From Polytrichum commune (Eukaryota; Streptophyta; Polytrichopsida; Polytrichales; Polytrichaceae): a stretch of 64,000 nt of DNA. A program made the position numbers and the translations under genes. The stretch spans positions 58,564,283 to 58,628,282 of the forward strand of contig OX485805.1 of NCBI GenBank assembly GCA_950295325.1. Reading direction: 5' to 3'. The notes under the pieces are model-generated. The model saw only the letters and a list, made by a program, of their open reading frames with translations, was not told the DNA's origin and made no database searches. Shown in pieces: positions 52,754-64,000 of this stretch (the first letter of the stretch is position 1; each line of letters starts with the position of its first letter).

Positions 52754-55700
52754 TCATCTTCCTTTTACTTTCTGAAGCTCAAGTGCTGTGCATGCACCGG
52801 AGCTAGAGCTTGTTCCCTCATCATTGAGCAATGGTAATTCATCAATTCTCTTCATTAGAGTTGATCCAAGAGAGCTAAATTTGGCCAATTTACTACGCGA
52901 ACTAGTTTCCACACGTCTCACTGTTTCCAACTCTGCCACTGCCAAGTTGAAGTGGTCCCCTTGCAACATAGCCACCACTTCTCCCATGGTTGGTCTATTC
53001 TCATGTGAATGTTGCAAGCACAGTAGAGCAATGTTAATGACTCGTTGCACTTCCAATTCCTCATCGGCATCCAAACACATTGTCTTGTCAACAAGGTCCA
53101 TGATCTTCTCTTCTTTATACAATCTCCATGCCTACACATATAATCACATATTATCAATACAAATATCAAATTCATCATGAGCCTATGCCATACTATAACA
53201 TAACTATTGGAATCAAAATCACTATAGTGTGTTATTGTGGTCAAATCACTGAAATATAAGTTTCAAAAGTGGTTAGTTTGTAGATAGGCTCTTACCATCA
53301 TGCAAAGATATACTTGGTCTGGAGACATTTTGTTATCAATATTTTTTCTTCCACTTATAATCTCCAACAACACAACTCCAAAACTGTACACATCCAGCTT
53401 CTCACTTACTATTCCGAAAGACGCATATTCGGGGGCTAAATAACCACTGGGGGTCACATGCACCACAAAGAAGTTTAGTACATATTATAAAATCATCCCA
53501 CATATCACAACCATGAGAATCCCTAGACTCCTTTAAAATGCTAATTAAAACACTAATTTTGTTTTTGTCAATTGTAATAATGTAACGTGCATAATCTTAT
53601 AGATATCATGCTCTAATAAAATCGATCCCCAATATCAAGTGTTTTAGAAATTGAGTGAAGACTTTGATCGATGTTCCAACTTTGCGCTTCAAGTCTGTAT
53701 CTAATATGATACTTTCCTGTCTTTTCTAGAGCGCACCTACCCAAAGGGAGGCAATTGGCCTTACAATTTGATCATCACAAAAGTTTCATGTGATTTAAAT
53801 AAGGAAAAATACTAGGGTTCAATTCAAGTTGTCGCTTTACTGTACATTTCATGATGTGGACAATATATAATTCCCATATAAATCATAATGTGAACATAGT
53901 CATTAATAGTTGAAAGACGAGATTTACTTAGGTCAAACATTGTCATGCCATTGTGCATTCAAATGTGAAAGATGAGGTTTTCCAAACTCACTTGGTCCCT
54001 GCAACTTTTGATTTCATGATGTAGGTCTCTTCATTTGGGAATAACAAAGCTAAGCCAAAATCTGCAATCTTTGGTTGGAGATTATTGTCTAGCAAGATGT
54101 TGCTAGCTTTGATGTCCCGATGTATTATCTTTGGCTCTGCTAGGGCATGCAAGTAATGCAAACCTTGTGTGATTCCAATACAAATGTTGAAGCGTTGTTT
54201 CCAACTTATAATACCCTCATATTTATTTTCTGCAAATGTCACAATTGGGACCACGTCAATATGACAAATGTTATCATCCATCTCGTAATAAATAATAAAG
54301 AACAACAAATAAAATAAGACCCAATAAACTTCATGAACATTGCGAAGGTAAGAGATTGAATCTTATTTGTTACCAAGTAGAGCTTGTTGTAGGTCATAAT
54401 TCTCAACATATTCGAACACCAACAACCTTTGGGCTTCCCGCAAGCAACATCCTTTGAGCTTGACTAGGTTTCGATGTTTCATCTCAGTGATTACAATGAC
54501 TTCATTGCAAAATTCAGCAATATCCTTCTCACTTTTGATGAAAAGTTGCTTTATAGCTACAACATTACCATTTGGTAGGACTCCCTGCAAAAATCCACAT
54601 GATGTTATTTTTGGAACATCTTATAAATTTCATAGCCAAGTTCAAGTTTCAAATCTAAATCTCAATCATTTATATTTAGAAAATTTTAGGATAGATCCTA
54701 AAACCTACAAAATATTGAACCCAAATAATACCTAACTTCCGCAAATCAAATTCATATCCAACCAATTTGGATGATCATAGAATAATACCCGGGCTTAGAA
54801 TATGTTGACATGTTCTTAGACAATGATTAATCATTTGACCCATATCATTCCGAATAAAGATATAAGGTATGTCAAATTATGAGTTGTGGTATTAAATAAA
54901 CAGTAGACTATAATCAACATATTTGATCAATCTTATATGTCAAATATTACCTTGTAAACTGCTCCAAAACCTCCTTCACCAACCTTCATATCTGGATTGA
55001 AGCCTCTAGTTGCATCACATAGCTCTTTATAAGAAAATATTGTGGGCTTTACATCAAACTCTTGAAACTCTGTAATGAAGACATGTAAACACAAAGTGAG
55101 GTTTAAAAATCTTTGAACTATAAAATTTACCGTTAAAATCATGATAATTCCAAGGCGCACACTATAGACTATATTGCTTAATTTTTTTATTCTTTTGATT
55201 CTAGTAAATGAATCATGTTCTCAAATAAAACTTACCACCTCATGAGCTCATATTTTGAGAGTGAGACTTACTTTCTTGGAGTTGCTGTTGAAGGTCACGC
55301 TCAAGTTTGAGCTCAAGGTCTCTTTTGAATTTTCTATATGATAGTATTGCAACAATAACCACCAAAATGAAAGCAGATGCACTAACAGATGTTGCAATAA
55401 TGATTATTTTGTGATCGCTCGCCACATCTGCCCCACCACATGAACCAAGCATACATCAAATAAACTTGGATACCCATTCATATCAATCAATTTGAAGTAA
55501 TTTGGTATCTATAACTAAAAGTGGTCCAACATACACTTGAGTTGATATATTGATATTATTTGTAATATCACCCAAACTACGATACCGCATGTACTATCGC
55601 TTATTGCACAATAATAAGCTTTTTGCAATATCAATAATGACAAAATTAGACTTAATTTCCTATGAAGACATGAATTCTCGATCTATATAATCTCGTTATT

Positions 55701-58700
55701 TGTGGGCAATTGGAGAATACAAGAACCTCCCTTAAAATACAAACATTGTTGCAATGTCCACATGAGTGTCTATATGATCGCTTTTGTGTGAAACTCATCA
55801 AAGAGAAAATAATTATCTTTGTAAGATTTTTTTCTCCAAAATCAGTGTTTAAAATTCTTACCTTGCAAATAAGAGCAACCAAATCCACAAAAGCATCTTT
55901 TGATATCATCTCTTGTACTTTGTGCATCTTTGCAATATGGATTTCCATCTAATCTGTGGTACATCAATAGTTGCATAGTTGCATTATATAAGCATACAAA
56001 TTGTCCATCAATGGATAAGATGGTTGTGTAAATCCAAGGCCTCCAATTGTTTGGGGAGTAAAAGGTTACATGATGTATGTGTGTTAAATTTGATTGTTGG
56101 CCACTACAAAATTTATTACATATCACATCAAAATTCTAGTGTATTCTTATTGAACCTTGAGATACCATACTCACTTCACATCATACCTAGTCATTAAAAT
56201 CACCAAGTTCTCATCTAGCTAGGTGGGCAAATTCACCTGATTTTAATTGGTGTAAAATTTGAGGATGAATATAAGACTATGTCGATGCCATTGTTCGTCA
56301 GACTCAAAAGCTCCAACTGCTTACTTGAATTACTTGACAATATTTTGTCAACATCAAGAACTCCAAAGATTGAGTTATTATCCAAGTACCTAAGAATCAA
56401 CAAGATAAAAGATGAACCACACAAAGTCTTAATGTGAGTCTAACCTTCTGAACAAACGATCTTGGTTACATCGTTCGTTTCCAACATACCACTAAGAGCC
56501 TTCTAGTATTTTTATTTTTATTTATTTTTTGGGTTGTTGTGAAAAACATGTGAATATATTTCATGCCTACATATTCCCAGTTGTTGTTAACTAGATAGGA
56601 ATTGTAATCTACTTTTTGCACGACTTCATGACAAATTGGATTGAAGACCCACGATTATGCATAGGCTAAACTTTCTGTAACAACATTGAATGTGTATGAA
56701 GAGACACAAACTCGAAGTGCTTCAATCCCATTGTAAATCTACATGCTCCTTTAATAGTTGTAATGGAAATATTATCTTGTGTTGATTTATTGAACAAACT
56801 TGATGATTTCAATTAAAATAAAAATTGATGCATAATCTTGCCTATTCCATAAACATACCGTATGTACAATCTCCGTTATAAAAGCGTAAGAACTAAGCAA
56901 TGAAGAAATCAAAGTCCGAGGGGAGGTTGAAGACACGCTTACAATTGCCTCAAGGATCCAAGCGTGGGGGTACTCCATAATTGTGAAAGATTAGAATGCT
57001 TATAATGTGTTTCAGAAATATCCAAAGTGACCAAAGTTCTTGGCAAGGGGGCATTAATGACTGAAGGAATGTCTTCAGACCATGTGAATGTGTTTTTACT
57101 CAAGTTCCTGCAAGAGTTCAAGAGTGACAGAATGAAACAAGCAGTATTATGACAACCATCAATTTTTTGAAAAAAATCCAGAATAGAAAGTGACATTTTC
57201 TAATAAAATAACAAGTAATTAATGAATGCACAACATGGTATACCAAAAATTTTAAGGCATTAAAACTCACACTATTTGTAATGCTTGATTTGAAACAAGA
57301 TTTGGTACCCCACCAGTAAACATATTGTTTGATAGGTCCCTGTGTCATAATATGTCACAAATTAAATTTATCATTATGAGTAACTAATGATAATTTGGAA
57401 GTTGGAACCTTAATCCATCTACTTTCATCAACAAGCAGTCAAAATAGCCACATTTTCATGCTTGTGAAATAGCAGAGAATTTGAAATTCATGAAACAGTC
57501 TAGATGAGTGCCAAAATACATAAACCTAGATATCCCTAATGCATAAATATTGCGTGCAAATACACCATCCATTGCCAAAAGCAATGAGCCTGACATAGAG
57601 CACAACCAATATTTTGGTGATACAGAGAGATCGATGTATGAGAACTTTGTAGAAAAGTATATGCAAGAAGGTTCTTACAATGTGCTCAAGTGTGATAAGT
57701 TCACAAAATGACTTGGAGGTATGTCTCCAGAAAGTTGGTTGCCGGACAACACAACTGTTCGCAAACTAAGCATATTGGTGAAGTTGAGGTCGGATATATT
57801 CCCAGTAAACTGATTCCCGCTTAAATCTCTTACATAGCGATGACAAAACCAAGGAATCAAGAGTGGGGAATTATAACTGATTGGGCATGTCAGTAGTAAC
57901 ACTCAGCATATATAAATTGAATGAAAATTTGATTCACTAAGCTTTATACGCCAAAAATACTGTTACTAACTCATTCTATGTAGAATCAAATGAGGATTGC
58001 AAGGAATGCTCACAAATATGTAAGGAATCGAAATTTTGATAGGTTCGCAGGTATGTCTCCACTCAAGCCATTGCCATGAAGATCTCTGTTATTAACGCAA
58101 CATATCATTAAGACAATCTTTCACACCACTGTAGTCATGTACATGCTTCTTTCTATTTTCTTGTTCCAGAGGAACACATTGAATCTGATAGAGGACAAAG
58201 CCTTGAGAATTTTGGAAACCCAAATAATATATTAGAGTTATATGTCAGTTCAACTTGAGTTTTGGTCGCCAGTTGGTTGTTTTGCATACAAAAATTTCCA
58301 TGTTCAGTAAGTCTTGGGGGCATGCTTGGAGACGGTGTAGAGGATTGAACAAAGAACTTTCTATATGGGTCCATTGGGGACCAAACTCATTTTGGCACCT
58401 CTTGGGATCCGAGTATGAGTTTGGCCCTCTATGAACCAATATAAAAAGTTTTGCATTCAAACCTCAACACCAACTCCTAGCATGCCCCCAAGACTTACCG
58501 AACATGGAAATTTTTGTATGCAAAACAACCAATTTCCAACCAAAATTCCGGTTGCATAAACACATAACTCTACTGTGATAGTCATAAATTTCCTAGACAA
58601 GTAGCTTTTGAATTTAGAGAAGTTTGAAAGTGCTTACAAAGTGAAAAGTGCATCTGCAGTTTTAGTCAGATTTAGAACAGGAATAGGACCAGTGAGATTT

Positions 58701-60574
58701 ACATTTCCTGTCAAGGATCTGCAATGCAACAATCACTGAAAGATATTAGTAACCTACGCACATGTGACGCAATTTTTGTACTCAAATTTCCAAATTACTT
58801 AATTGTTATGAATTTCAACTTAGTCAACTTATTCAACAACAAGTACTTAACTTCTAAGTATCTAAGAGGTCCAATTCAAGCCTCAACATGCAAAAAACTA
58901 TGTTTTGAGCTACATCCCATTCTTAGCTAATTGTGTCAAAGTAACCCTTTGAAGTTTAACTCATTCATCAAGTGCATACTTTTAATCAGCTGAATACTTG
59001 AATGTGATTGACGATCCAAATTCAAATACATCACTTGGATATTGATCATCAATGTCACCTACAACTTTGTTTCATTTTCTTCTTAATGTAAGATAATGTC
59101 CATGACATTTCAAAGCCATGGATATTACAAAGCGTGATTTAAAAAATTGGTGAAGTCATGAAGAGATTGTCTATATAGGTTGTACATTGAACCCCTTAGA
59201 CCTTTTTAAGGGTTATAAGGTTAGTAGGTGCTCATTTAGAATATACAACCTTTGATGTGCATAGAATAGCTAATATCACTTACAAAGATGTCAACACCCG
59301 AAAGTTCCATATGGCTGGTGGCAATGTGCCCACAATATGTGCATCATTGAGAGTCCTGCATTGCCATTTCATGTGACGATTTAAATCTTTGAAACATTAC
59401 AGCTCAAATTGATATTCAAAATCTAAAAACTTAGCCCTATATAGTATTTATGACTGAGACACTACAAGTAGAAGAAGAATAACCGGCATATTTTTGAAGA
59501 CCGGCATGAAATTGATATTTCAATGTTTGTTACTTGCATTATTAACGAAGCATTGCATCACATTGGAGAGAGATAAAGACCTTCATTTTTATTGATCCTA
59601 CTTTCCCCAAAAGGTTTAAAGCCTCCAAATCTTCACATTGTCCTACTTGCTCAATAAGATGTCTTGTCTAATTAGAAACCATATCATTCATATCCAAAAT
59701 GACATGTCTCTACCTTGCACCTCCCACCACACTAAATTTGTCTATCGAACGGGAACAACTTGTAATGTTATGACCCCAATCACAATACCTTGTGTAATGT
59801 ATGGTAACTCTCGCATGACAAGAGGAATCAAACTTAGGTCATTTTGGTGGCACCCACAAGCCTCGACCACCACATACTTAGCAACGATGCTTCACACGAA
59901 TCATAATTTCAATGATAATTATTGTATTGACCAACTGATACAATTTGGAAAGGTGGGAAAAGTACAAGCCAAGGACCCGGGTCTGGTATTGCGTATAACC
60001 ATAAGAGTACGGGTTACAAGAGGTAAGCGTTGAATCAGAGAGTCGCAAACATTCCACTCCTTGCCAGTTGTTGTCAAATCTGGCTCTAAAGCAAGGATAC
60101 GGTTCACTGGCATTCCAGCTTTGCAAATTACTTCCCATATTGGGCGTATTTGCCCATGCACTTCGAAGATCCTGCAACGCATCCACTAGGGGCCCCCTCA
60201 CCAGCAACAGAATTGAATCAGAAGTGATAAAAGCGCAATCCAAAACACATATGAAAATCAGCATCAATGTTGTAACAATTCGAGTTACACATCCAAGAAG
60301 AGATTAATAAGACATTCTGACAAACTGCAAGATTGCCTATACTTGCAGGGGCATCTTGACAAATTTTCTAGTTCAATCTCAGAGGACACTTACGTTGTTC
60401 TTGGTAGTAATGGTCGGGGGTGGAGCAATAGCCGCCCGTACACTCTGGGTAGAAATCGAGGTAGGAGGTTTCACATGCCGTTGGATAAGTAGATTGAACT
60501 GGGCGGAGGGGGGCAATCAAATATAATGAGAGCACAGCCAGCACCACATGAATCGCCCATGGCTGTCGATCCAT
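52754..60574 (-). CDS. LRR receptor-like protein kinase, 16 exons
   Basis: Predicted plasma-membrane receptor kinase, 835 residues. Exons (minus): 60574-60394, 60185-59966, 59355-59284, 58718-58638, 58085-58014, 57828-57679, 57339-57271, 57107-56943, 56389-56237, 55953-55862, 55427-55272, 55069-54951, 54584-54374, 54229-53992, 53446-53296 and 53131-52754. All are GT-AG and in frame; exons 2-9 are joined in phase 2, as is usual for LRR exons. There is a signal peptide at about 1-27, then an LRR N-cap with W..VEC and at least six LRRs ([13 protein letters not shown] type). A Cys-rich segment starts GNPYC, followed by a membrane helix at about 426-448 and a charged juxtamembrane coil. The kinase has GEGGFG, Lys522, Glu538, HRD 617-619, DFG 637-639 and APE 664-666, so it should be an active RD kinase. 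The kinase resembles the LRR-VIII/CRK-type clade but no malectin domain is present. Ligand unknown. Confidence 0.93.
58260..58545. mobile_element. foldback MITE in intron 4 of the receptor kinase
   Basis: Two arms of about 85 bp lie in inverted orientation. The core runs from TTGGTTGTTTTGCATACAAA to GTCTTGGGGGCATGCT and differs at one position in about 53. The outer 13 bp of each arm is less well matched. The loop is about 110 bp. No ORF and no clear target-site duplication. Confidence 0.85.
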
Positions 60575-60579
60575 GACGA

Positions 60580-61180
60580 AATTACTCAAGCTCGCTATGC
60601 CTTGACTCTACAAAATTACAAAACCACTTGAGGAATAAGCGCCACCTGATGGTACTCCCACTTCACTCACATGAAAGGTTTACGTATTCATAACTCAGGC
60701 TTTGGGCCTAGTGGCCATGGTTACTGGAAAATCGAGCAAATCAGTCAAATTTCTAGTTTGTGATAATTTGAGCATCTTCTTTAGCAATTTTCATCTCTGT
60801 ATGCCTACTTACAGCCTAAGAACATAGTCTATATCAGCATAACAGAAACTTATTTTAATTCTTTTTTCAAAAGGTGTACTAGTCTACCAGAGAATTGGAC
60901 GCACTTTGCTGGTGAGGTGTCTTTATGTATGTGTCAAGGGTTAAGTACCAGTCACATTTTTGAGTGTAGACACTAGTCTCAGCAACCACTGAAACCCAAC
61001 AGTATGCAATAAGGATCTCTTGCTAGACAATTTAATCCTATAACCAGATCTGAAGGTTGACATTCTCAACCTTCCCGCACATCCCACTTTTGATATCTTT
61101 GTACACACCGGTCACTTAGTTGCCTGCAATGCTACCACAGAAATGTAAAGAAAAGCCCCTGATTAGTTCGTAATTCAGAC
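60580..61180. other. 5' flank of the receptor kinase gene
   Basis: Presumed promoter and 5' UTR of the minus-strand receptor kinase. No TATA box could be assigned with confidence. Confidence 0.35.
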
Positions 61181-61183
61181 CTT

Positions 61184-61996
61184 CCAAGGAAGAATTCATT
61201 GTTACAGCCTCCATTTTCCAACATCCTTCAAGGAGGAATTCCTTTTGCGTTGCTTTCATTGTAAACGACTCACCTCGGGTTTCAGGCCCATTCCTGGGCT
61301 TCACTGAGACTCCAGGACCCAAACAGTTCTGTAAAACCCCGATTTGTGCACACTAATCTGAATTCCCCCACCAAGGAAGCAAACCCGTGACAACAACCCG
61401 ACTCCTAATGATTCTGTGCCATATACACTGCAATATATTGAAGCAAGCACCGGTGACCTTCAACACGGACTCAAGAGCCTTCTGGCTGGCTCCTTCGACA
61501 TGAGACATAAGATGAGCTCTGATGGTATACCGTAACTTAGAAAAGGAATGATGAGGCCTCGTCCCAGACTGAAACAGACGTTGTTCAGGGGAAACTGCGA
61601 TCAAGAATAAGGGATATCAGGAAAGTAAGTGAAAGAAAATCAGATCGAGTTCATCTTCGGATGCGGTCAGAGGTCACTTAAACCGAGTACAAGTTGGTCC
61701 GGATCACTGTCCGGGGAGAACTGTTGAAGTTCGAGATTTCAGGAGATTTTCCGATCATTTTAGAGGAATCTACAGAATATATCTCAAACGAATAAAGCAA
61801 AACAGGAAGATGTCAACATGTAACCGGCTGGATTTAGAATCACTAGGATCTTGACCCAGTACGCCCAAATACCTCCCGGGCACTGGTCCGGATGATTCGA
61901 GTTTGCAATAACTAAGTGTGAATTAGCCGGCTTCTAGCTTGAGATGTGGGGCGAGGAGGTCACAGTGTCGGTAAGCCATCATTATACATGCATGAC
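61184..61996. repeat. tandem duplication, copy 1
   Basis: This unit runs from CCAAGGAAGAATTC to CATGCATGAC and is repeated at 62071-63002, offset 887 bp, at roughly 90 percent identity. It contains a copy of the dispersed GAACCGGTTGAG repeat with its first part deleted between short GTTGA repeats. A minus-strand ORF (61353-61604) is shared with copy 2. Confidence 0.92.
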
Positions 61997-62070
61997 CATG
62001 GTCGAATGTACTTGCACTCCAAAATTCTAAGACTCTACCCTGGAAATCTAATAGATCATTCTACGAAAAC

Positions 62071-63002
62071 CCAAGGAAGAATTCATTGTTACAACCTCCA
62101 TTTTCCGACATCCTTCAAGGAGGAATTCCTTTTGCGTTGCTTTCATTGTAAACGACTCACCTCGGGTTTCAGGCCCATTCCTGGGCTTCACTGAGACTCC
62201 AGGACCCAGACAGTTCTGTAAAACCCCGATTTGTACACCCTAATCTGAATTCCCCCACCAAGGAAGCAAACCCGTGACAACAACCCGCCTCCTAATGAAT
62301 CTGTGCCATATACACTGTAATGTATTGAAGCAAGCACTGGTGACCTCCACCACGGACTCAAGAGCCTTCCGGCTGGCTGCTTCGACATGAGGAGACATGA
62401 GATGAGCTTTAATGGTATACTGTAACTTACAGAAGGAATAATGAGGCCTTGGCCCAGGCTGAGTCAGACGTTGTTCAGAGGAAACTGCGATCAATAATCG
62501 ACCCACCAAAGAACCTCTTAGTGATATCAGGTAACTCGATCGACTTCAACTTCGGATGCGGTCAGAACTCACTTAAACCTAGTACAAGGTGGTCCGGATC
62601 ACTGTCGGGGGAGAACTGTCGGTTAGGTACAGATGAACCTGTTGAGGTTGAGAAATAACCGGTTGAAGTTCGAGACTTCAGGAGATTTACCGATCATTGT
62701 AGAGGAATCTATGGAACATACCTAGAACGAATAAAGCAAAACAGGAAGATTCTAGGAAGTTTTTGGGCGTAGTCGGTACGTGAAGATCCTAGTGATTCTA
62801 AATCCAGCCAAAGCAAAACATGCAATTGGCTGGATTTAGAATCACTAGGATCTTCACGTACCGACTACGCCCAAAAACTTTCCGGGCAGTACTGGTCCGG
62901 ATGATTCAAGTTTGCAATACCGAAGTGTGAATTAGCCGGCCTCTACCTTGAGATGCGGGGTGAGGTGGTCACAGTGTCGGTAAGCCAATATACATGCATG
63001 AC
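62071..63002. repeat. tandem duplication, copy 2
   Basis: Second copy of 61184-61996. It is longer because it keeps the 5' part of the dispersed repeat and has gained an inverted segment at 62757-62826. The minus-strand ORF at 62240-62509 matches that of copy 1 at about 80 percent of residues. Most nucleotide differences change the protein, so I treat both ORFs as non-coding or decayed. Confidence 0.92.
62757..62880. repeat. perfect 54-bp inverted repeat with 16-bp loop
   Basis: The arm at 62757-62810 (AAGTTTTTGGGCGTAGTCGG...) is the exact reverse complement of 62827-62880. The spacer 62811-62826 begins AAGCAAAACA, a motif also found just left of the left arm (about 62734). The right arm is the ancestral part of the repeat; the left arm is extra relative to copy 1. 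Confidence 0.97.
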
Positions 63003-63296
63003 AACGCTCACATGCCCCCATCACACCAACTTTTCGTCAACTTCCAGATGCTAAATACAAGTTGGGATGCCACCATCGCCAGATGCCAAGTTGCCAATAT
63101 TTCCATGATGACCAGGCACACGCGTTGGCGTAGACTTTGGGGGATAATTATTTTTTGTTTTATAATGAACCCACCTTGACTTTCAACATCATGACTTTGT
63201 TTCAATTTTTTTAAACATACTTAAGATTCTCTTCAAGTGTTCAATTCACCATTTGTGTTGGACACAAAATTATTAAAAGCGTAGTGTATGTTACAA

Positions 63297-64000
63297 TGGA
63301 TCCATTAGAGTTTCTTATGATGTTCTCTTTGTTCCAATATGGTGGAGATAGTTGTAGCGTTACTTTTTTTTGGTTATTTACTATGAATTCTGTGAGTGAG
63401 GTTATCCAAAAAAACAATTCATTGTGAGTGGTGGAAATTTCCACATTCGAGTCATATGTGGAGGGTTATACAAAAAGATGTTTGGAACTTTGACTCACAA
63501 GTTCGTGATACTTTATGGATTCAAGAATATAGAATGACCCACACATCTTTTTGAATTTAGTTGAATTTTTGAGGCCCTATGTAGAACATGAAACTACCAA
63601 TTATAAAGCAACTATTGAGGTTGATCGTGCTATAGCTATGGTCTTGAATAAGTTAGCATTTGGATATTCCAATAGACACGTTGCCAACAATTATTGTGTT
63701 GGACAAAGAATAGTTTAGAAATATTATACTTTTACTATTACAAAGGTTTTGGCTAATCCAAAAAAATTATAGTCTCATTTTATTAGTGTTCCTCAAGGTG
63801 AAAGCTCGGTATCAATTATAGCACAATTTAAGAATTTGACTAGGTTAGAAAATATGTTTGGGGCCATTGATGGCACCTATATCAAATTAGTTAAAAAACC
63901 TCCTATGAACTTAATTCCTACTGATTATTGAAACCGGCATGATCACTTAGTATTACCACAAGGTGTTTGTGATGCCAATCTTTTGTTTTGGGATGTGTGT
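63297..64000 (+). pseudogene. Harbinger (PIF) transposase relic, runs off window
   Basis: From about 63540 one frame reads LVEFLRPYVEHET, AIAMVLNKLAFGYSNRHVA, then MFGAIDGTYIKL and LPQGVCDANLLFWDV. GAIDGTxI and the QGVCDA...F motif are hallmarks of the DDE domain of Harbinger/HARBI1-like nucleases. In-frame stops at 63716, 63770 and 63929 (the last in the expected Tyr-Trp/Tyr-x-Arg block) inactivate it, and the N-terminal part from 63297 is in another frame. The remaining DDE residues and right end lie beyond the window. Confidence 0.8.

Noticed and set aside
53263-53466. Start of kinase exon 15 at the ORF's first Met
   Set aside because: The splice acceptor CCCCAG gives a continuous kinase frame from T at 53446; the upstream residues are intronic.
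59638-60033. 131-codon plus-strand ORF
   Set aside because: It lies opposite the end of exon 2 and the start of intron 2 of the receptor kinase and has no domain; a shadow frame.
61353-62509. Paired ORFs in the two tandem copies as real genes
   Set aside because: Most differences between copies change amino acids and no domain is visible; treated as non-coding pending transcript data.

Overview
The window is nuclear DNA of a land plant. It holds intron-rich genes with GT-AG splice sites, a nuclear gene for mitochondrial ATP synthase beta, a plant-type LRR receptor-like kinase and a plant TBC RabGAP. These sit in AT-rich, transposon-rich intergenic DNA with many CT, AT and CA microsatellites and poly-G/poly-C runs. 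The short introns and the mix of LINE, pogo/Tigger, Harbinger, hAT-like and Mutator-like debris would fit a non-seed plant such as a moss, but this placement is a weak inference.

Layout: 1-8.8 kb is intergenic, with one decayed coding stretch (1.48-2.74 kb). 8.87-12.57 kb (minus) is a complete 7-coding-exon TBC/RabGAP gene with a terminal-inverted-repeat element in intron 5. 16.5-18.07 kb is a decayed pogo/Tigger transposon. 20.1-21.8 kb carries three diverged copies of the ATP synthase leader region and a Mutator-like MITE with a 9-bp target-site duplication. 21.94-25.87 kb (plus) is the complete 9-exon ATP synthase beta gene. 28.14-29.37 kb (minus) is a 2-exon, four-EF-hand calcium sensor. 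30.4-36.5 kb holds LINE relics and repeats. 38.64-39.59 kb (plus) is an unrecognised intronless 318-codon ORF with two kinds of internal duplication. 45.5-49.5 kb is a nested transposon stack: an outer TIR element contains two hAT-like elements, and one of these contains a 963-bp solo LTR. 52.75-60.57 kb (minus) is a complete 16-exon LRR receptor-like kinase with a foldback MITE in intron 4. 61.2-63.0 kb is a diverged tandem duplication whose second copy has acquired a perfect 54-bp-arm hairpin. 63.3 kb to the end is a decayed Harbinger transposase running off the window.

The four recognisable genes have separate housekeeping or signalling roles (mitochondrial energy production, Rab GTPase control, calcium sensing, cell-surface signalling) and show no sign of forming a pathway or cluster. 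All splice models were built by eye. Every junction was checked for GT-AG and for reading-frame continuity, and the coding totals are exact multiples of three (561, 416, 271 and 836 codons including stops). The most unusual signal is the solo LTR at 46210-47172, which is tiled with at least fifteen short hairpins.
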